Shown here: positions 1 through 7,452 of the stretch, one piece after another | Layout of the letters: every line of letters begins with the position of its first letter | Position numbering within the stretch: position 1 is the stretch's first letter | Origin: Candidatus Kuenenia stuttgartensis | GTDB taxonomy: Bacteria; Planctomycetota; Planctomycetia; Planctomycetales; Planctomycetaceae | DNA: 42,233 nucleotides | Reading direction: 5' to 3' | NCBI GenBank assembly: GCA_945904015.1 | Contig: CAMDPK010000051.1 | Location: forward strand, 1 to 42,233 | The notes under the pieces: model-generated | What the model was told of the DNA's origin: nothing | The model's input: the letters and a program-made list of their open reading frames with translations, nothing else | The model's database searches: none | Position numbers and translations under genes: made by a program

Positions 1-149
1 TGAAACGCTCTGGTGCTCGTTGGAATCTCCGCAACGCCGAATCCGTCTCCGCCCTGACCAACCTCCGCGACAGCAATCAATGGCAACCCTATTGGTCAAC
101 TTGCGACACCACAAAAACTTAACACCGCCAATATCTCTGGGCACACCCC
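1..149 (+). mobile_element. Right end of an insertion sequence (ISKra4-like), cut by the window edge
   Basis: The first 122 bases encode a transposase-like C-terminus, followed by a short non-coding stretch. At 139-149 the sequence gggcacacccc, read inward as GGGGTGTGCCC, looks like a terminal inverted repeat. Immediately after it, at about 150, the frame of the downstream FHA protein becomes recognisable (RHALV). I infer that the element was inserted in, or recombined with, the 5' part of the FHA gene. The other end and any target-site duplication lie outside the window, so the element boundary is provisional. Confidence 0.45.
3..122 (+). CDS. C-terminal tail of a transposase (partial)
   Basis: An open frame enters from the window edge and stops with TAA at 120-122, giving 39 residues that begin KRSGARWNLRNAESVSALTN and continue with a segment holding an SNQWQPYW-type motif. 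The pattern K-SG-RW----AE----L--L--S--W--YW resembles the closing segment of ISKra4-type DDE transposases. That is recalled family knowledge, not a search. Everything needed for catalysis lies upstream, so whether the transposase is intact cannot be judged. Confidence 0.5.
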   Translation, partial: KRSGARWNLRNAESVSALTNLRDSNQWQPYWSTCDTTKT

Positions 150-162
150 GCGTCATGCGCTC

Positions 163-2832
163 GTGCTATGCGGTGGACAAACCACGGTTTTGAAGGCATG
201 GGACTCGCAGACTTGGCACAACGGCCAGCCGGTGCGCGGCGAAGTGCGACTTCACCCAGGCGACCTCGTGACCATTGGCTCGGTGGAGTTTTCCGTCGAA
301 CTGCCGGATGTGTCCGAGGGAGTGGCGACGCAGCCCGACATTTCACCAATCAATCACCAGCACGACGTGCCAGCGAGTGGCTCCGACCTTGGCATCGACC
401 ACTCGCTGGCGCGTCGTGCTGGTACGGAAACGGCTGCCAGCGAGACTCAGGACACACAGCCCGATGGCTGGGATCTGGAACTGCTGCGCGGACAAATCCA
501 AGAACTCCGAGACGAATTGTCGCAGCGACTGAATCGACGAGCCGCCTCCGTCCCGGTCGAGCACAACAACCAAGATGTCGCGAAGACATCCGCGCGAGTC
601 ACTGAGTTGGAACAGTCGGTCACCGAGGCTCTTAGAATTGCAGAACTCGCGCAACTGGAGCTTGCGACTGCTCGCGAGGAACGAGCGCGATGTGAGGCCG
701 AACTGCGACAAGTCGCCGATGACCTGCGTCCCGCGCTGGAAATCGCGCAGCAGCAAGTGGCCGAGTTGCGTCGCGAACAGGAACAACTGCGAACCGAAGC
801 GGCTCAGCAATCCCAGGCTTGGGAACAGCAAGCCGCCGAATGGTCCACCGAGCGCGACCAATGGCAAGAAGAATTGGTCTCGCTGGCGACGGCACGTCAA
901 CAGTTGGCGGCGGAGTTGGAACAACGTCAGTCCACAACGCTCGACGATGTGACACGCTGGAAATCCGAATGCGAGCAGCTTCGAGCGGGCTGGCAACTTC
1001 AGCAGTCCACTTGGGAGAACGAACGCACGCGACGGCAAGACGAATCGCGACATCATGAAGAAGCGGCTGAACAACTCGAAGCCGAGCGACAGAAACTGCA
1101 AAACGAACTCAACGAACGGGACCAGGCGATCGCGGCATTGACTTCAGAACAGCGGCGCGTCGAGCAACAGACGGCCGACGTGTCAGAGCAATTTGACGAA
1201 CTCTCGCGGCGCATGACGGACTTTGAGCAGCAGCAAGCCAACTTCACCCGCGAGCAACAGACTCTGGAACACTCTTGGAATTGGCTGCAATCCGATCGTC
1301 GAAAGCTCGTCGAAGAAAAAGAGGCATGGCAGCAGCACCGCGCCCAGTGGCAAGTCGAGCGCGAAAGTGAGATTGCTGAAAGCGAGCGACTTCAACGGGA
1401 GCGTGAGGAGTTTGCGACGAGTTGCGAACTCTGGCACAAGGAGCACGCTGCCACGCAGCAACTCTTTGCCGACCACGAAGCGCTCGCGGCCGAGTGGCAG
1501 CAATTTCGAATCGAGCAAGCGACATGTGCTTCGCAGCGAGAACAATTCGAAACCGAACGCCGAACGCGCGACGAGGAGTGGGAGGCCGCTTGCGTTGAAC
1601 TGCACGCTCAGCAACAAGCCCTCAATGACGAACGGACTCAAGCGCAGGCATTGTGTGCTGAGTTGGATGCTCGTGCCGCCGACTTCGAGCACGAGCGACA
1701 ATATGCGGTGGCTGACGATGTCGCAGTATCTCAAGACCTGCCGACCTGGGAAGGCGAACAGAGTTCGTCGAATGGCAGCGAAGCTTCGGACAACGATTGG
1801 AAGAGCGAAGCGGCGACTTCGACCCTGACGCCGATCGCCGATTCCTTTTCGGCCGAAGCGACGATGACGGAAGACTGGAGCATCGGTGTCGATTTGACAG
1901 CGCCACGAGAAAGTTGTGTGGTCGAACGGATCGTGGAGTCCCCAAACGAGAGCGACAGACCGCCACAACTCGGTGACGACTGGGATTCTCCAGCCGCATC
2001 CTCACCGGCGAGCATCACAAGTCTGAAAGACACGTTGGACTCAGATGCGACCGCTCTGCCCGATCATCTTGCGGAGAAAGATGCATCCGACCCATCACGA
2101 GACGTCTCTGAGTTCACAGCGACTCACGAGACCCCGAATGATGCCCGTGCCGAAGAGTCGAGGATCGTTCCCACAACTGGTCCGGTGGTCAGCATTTTGG
2201 AATCGATGGCGTTCGCAGATGACGAAGACGTCGATGATTCAGTGTCGCGCTACATGCAGCATCTCCTGGCACGATCGCAAAACCCCGAGGACCGCGACCG
2301 GTACGTTCCCGTGCCAACCGGGAAAACTTCGTTAGTCGTTGCGGCGGTGGCGACACCACTCGACAAGAACATCACGGCAGACGGACATGAGCCGGATGAG
2401 CCTGCCGTTACCAGTGGAATCAATTCTGATTTGCCTCAGCAGTCAATGGGCAGCCAATCGCAGGCCGACTCGACTCCGCTACGGCCGTCGCCCATTCGTC
2501 CGCAGGACAGAGACGCGCTTCGTGCCGCCACCGAGCAAATGCGACATGTGGCCAACCAGCAGACCGTCAAAAACGTCGAAGCCGCAAACTGGAAACAAAT
2601 CAGGCAGTCGATCAAAACCAAACTGGCCCTCGCGGCGCTCTCGTTCGTGCTCAGCGCGGGTCTGCTGTTTTGGGGCTATCACTACCGGCCTGAGTTCCTG
2701 ATTCTCGGCATCTTCGCGTCGGGCCTCGGAATCGTGACTTGGCTGGACCTACTTCTGGCCATTCGCCAGGCACACGTTCGGGCCTCCAAATTGACCGGTC
2801 GCAAGAAGCCATCCGGCAAAGCAAAGTCCTGA
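163..2832 (+). CDS. FHA-domain (N-terminally truncated) coiled-coil membrane protein
   Basis: The 889-residue protein opens in the middle of an FHA fold: residues about 1-47 show the back half (HNGQPVRGEVRLHPGDLVTI and a following SVEFSVE strand), and the frame upstream of the GTG at 163 still reads RHALV, the usual core strand. The phosphothreonine-binding front strands are missing, and no ATG, GTG or TTG lies in frame between the TGA at 55 and GTG163, next to an IS end. Residues about 100-550 are Gln/Glu/Arg-rich heptads, a long coiled coil. Residues 550-810 are acidic, low-complexity linker. Two hydrophobic segments near residues 825-865 and a basic tail (GRKKPSGKAKS) suggest a C-terminal membrane anchor with the coiled coil in the cytoplasm. 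A scaffold role at the membrane is inference. Residues about 65-87 come from an in-frame palindromic repeat. The reading frame is otherwise open, but the gene may be non-functional or may use a start supplied by the IS. Confidence 0.75.
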   Translation: MLCGGQTTVLKAWDSQTWHNGQPVRGEVRLHPGDLVTIGSVEFSVELPDVSEGVATQPDISPINHQHDVPASGSDLGIDHSLARRAGTETAASETQDTQPDGWDLELLRGQIQELRDELSQRLNRRAASVPVEHNNQDVAKTSARVTELEQSVTEALRIAELAQLELATAREERARCEAELRQVADDLRPALEIAQQQVAELRREQEQLRTEAAQQSQAWEQQAAEWSTERDQWQEELVSLATARQQLAAELEQRQSTTLDDVTRWKSECEQLRAGWQLQQSTWENERTRRQDESRHHEEAAEQLEAERQKLQNELNERDQAIAALTSEQRRVEQQTADVSEQFDELSRRMTDFEQQQANFTREQQTLEHSWNWLQSDRRKLVEEKEAWQQHRAQWQVERESEIAESERLQREREEFATSCELWHKEHAATQQLFADHEALAAEWQQFRIEQATCASQREQFETERRTRDEEWEAACVELHAQQQALNDERTQAQALCAELDARAADFEHERQYAVADDVAVSQDLPTWEGEQSSSNGSEASDNDWKSEAATSTLTPIADSFSAEATMTEDWSIGVDLTAPRESCVVERIVESPNESDRPPQLGDDWDSPAASSPASITSLKDTLDSDATALPDHLAEKDASDPSRDVSEFTATHETPNDARAEESRIVPTTGPVVSILESMAFADDEDVDDSVSRYMQHLLARSQNPEDRDRYVPVPTGKTSLVVAAVATPLDKNITADGHEPDEPAVTSGINSDLPQQSMGSQSQADSTPLRPSPIRPQDRDALRAATEQMRHVANQQTVKNVEAANWKQIRQSIKTKLALAALSFVLSAGLLFWGYHYRPEFLILGIFASGLGIVTWLDLLLAIRQAHVRASKLTGRKKPSGKAKS
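357..422. repeat. Palindromic element, copy 1, in frame inside the FHA gene
   Basis: Two 24-nt arms (357-380 and 399-422) are inverted copies with one mismatch. They surround an 18-bp middle. The core of the left arm reads CAGCACGACGTGCCAGCGAG. The element is read through in frame as HQHDVPASGSDLGIDHSLAR plus a few residues, a segment unlike the coiled coil that follows. The same arms occur at 21101-21162. Confidence 0.85.
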
Positions 2833-2843
2833 GTCGCCTTCGC

Positions 2844-3023
2844 TCAACGCTTTTTCTTCACGGCACGCTTCCGGAGAGCTTTCGCCTTCGTGGTTCCGCT
2901 CGCTGGTGTCTTCTTTGGCGACTTTTTGGCCTTGGTGGATTTCGCCGCTCCCTCTTGGAAGATGCGGTCCCAGCTTTCCGAAAACTTGATCGTCGTGCCG
3001 GAATGAACCGTGTAGCCAGTCAT
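2844..3023 (-). CDS. Small basic conserved protein (59 aa)
   Basis: A 59-residue frame starts at ATG 3023, preceded by AGAGGA at good spacing, and ends with TGA at 2844-2846. The N-terminal half reads MTGYTVHSGTTIKFSESWDR and the C-terminal half is a Lys/Ala/Pro/Thr tail ending KRAVKKKR. The product is strongly basic. I recall similar short YTVH-G-----F---WD proteins in planctomycetes, with no function assigned. The lysine-rich tail suggests nucleic-acid or ribosome contact, which is inference. It converges on the FHA gene with an 11-bp gap and sits downstream of DUF58 on the same strand. Confidence 0.7.
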   Translation of the reverse strand: MTGYTVHSGTTIKFSESWDRIFQEGAAKSTKAKKSPKKTPASGTTKAKALRKRAVKKKR

Positions 3024-3051
3024 TGAGTGTTCCTCTCAAAATGTCTTTGGG

Positions 3052-3125
3052 GTAGCCCGACCCCTTGTGGGTCGGATGATTTTTCCTTCGGGCGGAATCG
3101 GCCAGGCCACAAGGACCTGGGCTAC
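3052..3125. repeat. Intergenic palindromic element (GTAGCCC family)
   Basis: Inverted arms 3052-3070 (GTAGCCCGACCCCTTGTGG) and 3107-3125 (reads GTAGCCCAGGTCCTTGTGG on the other strand) with three mismatches surround a 36-bp middle. It fills the gap between the DUF58 stop (3129) and the small basic gene. No T-tract follows, so a simple intrinsic terminator is unlikely. Confidence 0.75.
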
Positions 3126-3128
3126 GGA

Positions 3129-4061
3129 TTACCGCCCACCTTTTCGTCCGCGAGATCGTGTGTCGAGGTACTCGCCCAACGCGCGATCGTATGGGTCGGT
3201 CGTCAGCAGTTTGAAGTAGTCGCAGCCGAGCGCTCCGCAACCTGCCGCCAGCTCTTTGCAGAAGCGGCGATAGTTTTCGAGGTAGTGCTTTCGCAGCCGA
3301 TGCGGGTCCACCAGCACTCGGTGCGTCAGCCGTTCGAGGTTGCGAAACTTCGTCGGCCGTGCGAACGGAAACTCTTCTTCTTCCGGAGCGACGACGTGCA
3401 GCAGCACGACTTCGTGTCGCGAGTGCCGCAACTCCTTCATCGCCGCCAGCACCTTCTCGACCTCGTCAAACAAATCGCTGACGACGAACACCAGGCTGCG
3501 CCGCTTGAGCGTCGGTACGATCCCGGCCAGCACGTCACCGAGACTCGTTTCGCCGCCCGGTTCCCGTTCGTCGAGCATCTCCGCGATCCGTTCAAAACTG
3601 TGAGCTGCCGTGGATGGCTCGGCGATGTCGCGTACTGCCGTGTCGAAGGTCATCAGCCCGACCGAGTCGCGCTGCGACAGCAACAGATAGCCCATCGCCG
3701 CCGCCACCTGCCGAGCGTAATGCCACTTGCTCAGCGTCTTCCCGGCGTAGTTCATGCTGCCCGACGCATCGACCAGCAAGTACGCCCGCAGGTTGGTCTC
3801 GTCCTCGTATTCCTTGATGTAGTACTTGCCGGTCTTGCCGAATGCGCGCCAGTCGATGTGCCGAATCTCGTCGCCGGGGTAGTACTGCCGATGCTCGACG
3901 AACTCGATGCTGGCCCCTTTGAACGGACTCTTGTGCTGCCCGATCAAGTACCCTTCGACGACCAGCTTCGCGACGACTTCCAGCTTGCCGAACTTGGCCA
4001 GCGCCGTCGGGTCCGACAGCGGCACATCGTCACGAGCATTTTTTCCAAAGGTGGTTTGCAT
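3129..4061 (-). CDS. DUF58 domain-containing protein (vWA-like)
   Basis: The 310-residue product carries the full DUF58 signature at residues 57-90 (HRQYYPGDEIRHIDWRAFGK, then KYYIKEYEDETN). This leads into a von Willebrand A-like half with a MIDAS-type DASGSM at 98-103. No signal peptide or membrane segment is visible, so it should be cytoplasmic. Family members usually sit beside MoxR-type AAA ATPases in chaperone or metal-insertion systems, but no MoxR gene lies in this window. It starts 23 bp after TsaD on the same strand and may be cotranscribed with it. Function beyond the family is unknown. Confidence 0.9.
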   Translation of the reverse strand: MQTTFGKNARDDVPLSDPTALAKFGKLEVVAKLVVEGYLIGQHKSPFKGASIEFVEHRQYYPGDEIRHIDWRAFGKTGKYYIKEYEDETNLRAYLLVDASGSMNYAGKTLSKWHYARQVAAAMGYLLLSQRDSVGLMTFDTAVRDIAEPSTAAHSFERIAEMLDEREPGGETSLGDVLAGIVPTLKRRSLVFVVSDLFDEVEKVLAAMKELRHSRHEVVLLHVVAPEEEEFPFARPTKFRNLERLTHRVLVDPHRLRKHYLENYRRFCKELAAGCGALGCDYFKLLTTDPYDRALGEYLDTRSRGRKGGR

Positions 4062-4084
4062 GAGTCGCTCGACGGCAGCCTCGA

Positions 4085-5140
4085 TTACGCGGGTGTCGCA
4101 GTCGGTTTCGGTTTTCGGACCAAGCCGGGGGTCACGTCAAGGTCCAGCGAAGCGACATGCCCTTGAGCGAGCAGTTCCCAGGCGATGGCTCCCATTGCGG
4201 CGTTGTCGGTACACATCTCGCGCGGAGCAATGAAAAGTTCAGCCCGCTGGCGGCGACACATCTCTTCGAGTCGTAGCCGAAATACGCTGTTGGCCGCCAC
4301 TCCGCCGCCGACCAGCAGCCGAGTGCGATCCCGCTTCCGCAGGGCTTGCCGGCATTTGCCGACGAGCACTTCGAGCGCGGCCGCTTGAAAACTCGCAGCG
4401 AGATCGGCGACTCGTTGCGGAGTCAGCTCCGGCACTGGCTCGCGCGAGCCGGGGATGCCGGTGGCCTTGTAGAGCACGGCCGTCTTCAACCCGCTGAAGC
4501 TGAATTCGAGCCGCTCCTCTTTGAGAAACACTCGCGGGAAGTTGAACGCCTTCGGATTGCCGTTGAGCGCGGCTTGCTCAATCGCAGGGCCGCCAGGGTA
4601 GGGGAGTCCGAGAATCTGCGCGACCTTGTCGAACGCTTCGCCGGCCGCGTCGTCGATCGTCGCGCCGAGCCACTCAAAATCGGTCGGTCCGTGGCAGTCG
4701 TACAAGTTGGAGTGCCCACCGCTGACGACCAGTCCGATCGCCGGAAAAATGTCTCGACCCGCCTGCATCCGGCAGGCGTAGAGGTGCGCTTCGATGTGAT
4801 TGACGGCAACCAACGGCAAGCCCGTCGCAAGCGCGAGCGCCTTCGCGGCCGTCAGTCCCACGAGCAGCGAGCCCACCAAACCCGGCTGAGTGACGACCGC
4901 GATGGCCGACAGTTCGCTGAGCTTCATATTTGCCTTTCGCAGCGACTCGTCGATCACCGGCAGGATGCAGCGGACGTGTGCTCGCGAGGCGATCTCTGGC
5001 ACGACACCTCCGAACCGCTCGTGCAATTCATTCTGGCTGGCGACGACATTCGACAACACGGTGAGGTCTCGCCGAATCACCGCCGCAGCGGTTTCGTCGC
5101 AGGAGGACTCGATGGCCAACAGCAGGTCAGAATCAAGCAC
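4085..5140 (-). CDS. tsaD: tRNA N6-adenosine threonylcarbamoyltransferase TsaD
   Basis: TsaD transfers the threonylcarbamoyl group from TC-AMP to A37 of ANN-decoding tRNAs, working with TsaB and TsaE in the cytoplasm. The 351-residue product opens with the ASKHA nucleotide-binding strand [14 protein letters not shown] (residues 7-20). The metal-binding pair is visible in NHIEAHLYA (His115, His119), and the later aspartate lies in CTDNAAMGA (Asp312). The phosphate loops appear as [10 protein letters not shown] and [11 protein letters not shown]. Length matches the family. The start is GTG at 5140, with only a weak ribosome site. It is followed after 23 bp by DUF58. Confidence 0.97.
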   Translation of the reverse strand: MLDSDLLLAIESSCDETAAAVIRRDLTVLSNVVASQNELHERFGGVVPEIASRAHVRCILPVIDESLRKANMKLSELSAIAVVTQPGLVGSLLVGLTAAKALALATGLPLVAVNHIEAHLYACRMQAGRDIFPAIGLVVSGGHSNLYDCHGPTDFEWLGATIDDAAGEAFDKVAQILGLPYPGGPAIEQAALNGNPKAFNFPRVFLKEERLEFSFSGLKTAVLYKATGIPGSREPVPELTPQRVADLAASFQAAALEVLVGKCRQALRKRDRTRLLVGGGVAANSVFRLRLEEMCRRQRAELFIAPREMCTDNAAMGAIAWELLAQGHVASLDLDVTPGLVRKPKPTATPA

Positions 5141-5203
5141 GCGGGAAGGCTCACAAAAAACGGTAAAACGGCTGTCGGCAATCGGCTTTCGGCGATCGGC
5201 CGG

Positions 5204-6481
5204 TCAGACGTTCGGTGCGTACAGCAATTGGGGTTCATCGCTGCCCGAGTGATACAGAACGAGACCACCACGGGCATCGTTGACTCGAACAACACAGTCT
5301 GGTTTGCCGTTCGCCGCGTGAGCGAGGATTGCTTCGAGAGCTTGCACCGCCGCAACGGTTTGACGGTCGGAGGCGAGGTCGTTGTACGAGAGCTTTTGGA
5401 CCTCGGCCAATCGAGCGGCTCGGCCGGACGCATCGCCGGCGTGTTCGACGTAGGCCAACTCGCGCACAAAACGTTCGATGACTTCGATGCCGTAGCCTCG
5501 TTGTGTACGCTCGCCCCACGGTTCCAGGCACTTGCCGTTGTAGTGCGTGTTGATCGTGGTCTTGAGTTCGATCGGCGTCTTGCCTTCGACGGTCAGTTCG
5601 ATGCCGCGTTTGCGCGAGTGGCCGTTCCAAACGCCGTTGTCGAAACGGAACTGCACTTCCTGCTCGACGTAGCCGGGAAAGTTATCGGGAGTGACCCAGG
5701 ACGTGTGGATGTCGAACGCCGCCTCGCGGCCGTCGGCGTATTCGTAAACCATTCGCATCTGATTGCTGTCCCAAGTCGATCCGTCCTTTGGTCCGACGAT
5801 GCCACGCTGGCCGGTGGCGGTGATCGTTTTCAATCGGCCGCCGAAGCTGAAATCAATCAGCTTGATGTAATGCACGGCGACGTAGGTGCCGGGGTTGCGG
5901 CCCTTGATCCATTCGGCGAACTGTCCGCCGGAGATCGACTTCGGTTCCAGCAGTGAGCAGTAGCCGTTGTTGACGTGTTGCAGCACGTTGTCGGCAACGA
6001 GCGTCCGCAACCGCTTATGATCCGAGTCGAGCAGCTTGTGGTAGACGACCTTCGCCAGCACGTTTTTCTTTTTCGCGAGCGCGACCAATTCGTCGAGTTC
6101 TTGCAGCGTCAGCACGGACGGCTTCTCGATCAGCAGATGCACTCCGGCTTCGAGGATTTGCTTCGCCCCCTCGAAGTGCCGATTGTCGGGCGTCGCGACG
6201 CAGGCGAAGTCGACTCCGGACGCGAGCAGCTTCGTCACACAATCGTTGCCCGAAAAGTTCTGAAACGGGCCAATCGCGCTACCGGCTTCGGCGCGATATT
6301 TCTCGGCACGGCTGCCGGTGCGTGACGCGACCGCCGACAGCGGGACATCAACGTCGCCGAACTTCCGGTCGTAGACGCCGGCGACGTTTGCTCGTTCGAA
6401 GAACGGGCGGTACGTCTCGTCAAAGATCATGCCCATGCCGACCATGCCGGCCCGAAGCTGTTTTTTCTGGGTGGTGCTCAT
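5204..6481 (-). CDS. Gfo/Idh/MocA family NAD(P)-dependent oxidoreductase
   Basis: The 425-residue protein starts at MSTTQKKQ. An upstream in-frame ATG would add 30 Arg/Ser-rich residues and overlap the divergent gene, so it is less likely. A Rossmann nucleotide site is visible at AGMVGMGMIFDE (residues 11-22), with the family dinucleotide loop CVATPDNRH and the catalytic-lysine motif EKPSVLT (Lys120). The C-terminal half has the usual alpha/beta sheet domain. These enzymes oxidise or reduce sugars, inositols or related alcohols with NAD(P). The substrate cannot be read from the sequence. It has no signal peptide, so it should be cytoplasmic. It is divergent from the glycerophosphodiesterase gene (90-bp gap) and lies 63 bp upstream of TsaD. 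Confidence 0.9.
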   Translation of the reverse strand: MSTTQKKQLRAGMVGMGMIFDETYRPFFERANVAGVYDRKFGDVDVPLSAVASRTGSRAEKYRAEAGSAIGPFQNFSGNDCVTKLLASGVDFACVATPDNRHFEGAKQILEAGVHLLIEKPSVLTLQELDELVALAKKKNVLAKVVYHKLLDSDHKRLRTLVADNVLQHVNNGYCSLLEPKSISGGQFAEWIKGRNPGTYVAVHYIKLIDFSFGGRLKTITATGQRGIVGPKDGSTWDSNQMRMVYEYADGREAAFDIHTSWVTPDNFPGYVEQEVQFRFDNGVWNGHSRKRGIELTVEGKTPIELKTTINTHYNGKCLEPWGERTQRGYGIEVIERFVRELAYVEHAGDASGRAARLAEVQKLSYNDLASDRQTVAAVQALEAILAHAANGKPDCVVRVNDARGGLVLYHSGSDEPQLLYAPNV

Positions 6482-6571
6482 AGCGGCGGATTCTAGGAAG
6501 CAACGTAAGCAGGATGTAGGCTGGCGGCTACGTTCGTGCGAACCACGCCGCTCTTTTCTGGGAGATCTCAC

Positions 6572-7381
6572 ATGTCGTCGCGTTTGACCGTCTGGCTGGG
6601 AAGTGGTCTGCTTCTTCTGCCGCTAATTTCGTCGCTCGCAGACGACAACCCAGCGCAGCGAGTGAAGCAGATCGTCGCGCATCGCGGGTCGAGTGCGGAT
6701 CGGCCGGAGAACACGCTGGCGAGCACTCGGCGAGCGATCGAGGTTGGTGCGACCGCGGTCGAGGTCGATGTGCGGACCACGAAGGACGGAGTGTTAGTTT
6801 TGTCGCATGATGCGACGCTCGACCATGCGACCAACGGCAGCGGAAAGATCAACGACAAGACGCTCGCCGAAATTCAGAGGTTCGATGCCGGCAGCAAGTT
6901 CGATCCGAAATTCGCCGGCGAGCGAGTCCCGACGCTCGAACAGGTGCTGACGCTCTGCAAAGGCAAGATTGACGTGCTGCTCGATCTGAAAGAGAGCGGC
7001 GAGCAATACGACCGAAGAGTCGCCAAGATGGTCAAATCGATCAGCGATCCGCAGCGGATCATCGTCGGCGTGCGCAGCGTCGAGCAGGCGAAGCAGTTTC
7101 GCAAGCTGTTGCCGAAGGCTCGCCAATTGGGATTGATCGAGAAGCCGGCGGAGATCGAAGTCTATGTGGCGGCGGGTGTCGAAATGATTCGCTTGTGGCC
7201 GAAGTGGTTGACCGACACCTCGTTGGTTCGCCGCGTGCGCCAAGCCGGAGTGAAGCTGCACCTCAACGGGACGACCGGTTCGGCGGAGGAAGTCACCGAA
7301 CTGCTGAAGCATCGGCCCGATTCACTGTCGAGCGATGACCCCGCTCGGTTGATCGCCACGTTGGCAGAGTTGGCGAAGTAG
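6572..7381 (+). CDS. Secreted glycerophosphodiester phosphodiesterase
   Basis: This 269-residue GDPD-family protein hydrolyses glycerophosphodiesters to an alcohol and glycerol 3-phosphate. The start at ATG 6572 has GGGAGA just upstream and yields a clear signal peptide (hydrophobic residues 6-22, cleavage near SLADD). An earlier in-frame ATG would spoil the signal. The TIM-barrel catalytic set is visible: AHRGSSADRPENT (His37, Arg38, Glu46), VEVDVRTT (Glu64, Asp66) and LSHDATLDHATNG (His79). It should act outside the cytoplasmic membrane on phospholipid head-group products. The stop codon TAG (7379-7381) is formed at the outer edge of a palindromic element. Confidence 0.93.
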   Translation: MSSRLTVWLGSGLLLLPLISSLADDNPAQRVKQIVAHRGSSADRPENTLASTRRAIEVGATAVEVDVRTTKDGVLVLSHDATLDHATNGSGKINDKTLAEIQRFDAGSKFDPKFAGERVPTLEQVLTLCKGKIDVLLDLKESGEQYDRRVAKMVKSISDPQRIIVGVRSVEQAKQFRKLLPKARQLGLIEKPAEIEVYVAAGVEMIRLWPKWLTDTSLVRRVRQAGVKLHLNGTTGSAEEVTELLKHRPDSLSSDDPARLIATLAELAK

Positions 7382-7452
7382 AACGGACGCCTACGTCCGT
7401 TCCACATTTTTGCAGGCAAATCCGAATTGAACGGACGTGGGCGTCCGTTCTA
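7381..7452. repeat. Palindromic element between convergent genes (GAACGGACG family)
   Basis: Two units (gaacggacg-cct-a-cgtccgttc at 7381-7402 and gaacggacg-tggg-cgtccgttc at 7429-7450) are each palindromic and are inverted copies of each other around a 26-bp middle. They fill the whole gap between two convergent genes, and both genes stop with the TAG that precedes GAACGGACG on their own strand (7379-7381 and 7450-7452). It could work as a bidirectional transcript end, although no T-tracts are present. Confidence 0.85.

Noticed and set aside
357..422. Reading this as a CRISPR repeat or an integron attC site
   Set aside because: Only two copies far apart are present, without regular spacers or an integrase, and the arms are inverted rather than direct.
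2749..3240. 163-residue minus-strand frame overlapping the 59-residue gene
   Set aside because: It runs through the FHA 3' end, the palindrome and the DUF58 end in a different frame and carries no motif.
3027..4166. 379-residue plus-strand open frame opposite DUF58
   Set aside because: It is antisense to a gene with a complete family signature and has no domain of its own; high-GC codon use opens the opposite strand.
4346..5956. 536-residue plus-strand open frame across tsaD and the oxidoreductase gene
   Set aside because: It spans two well-identified minus-strand genes and their gap, so it is a composition shadow.
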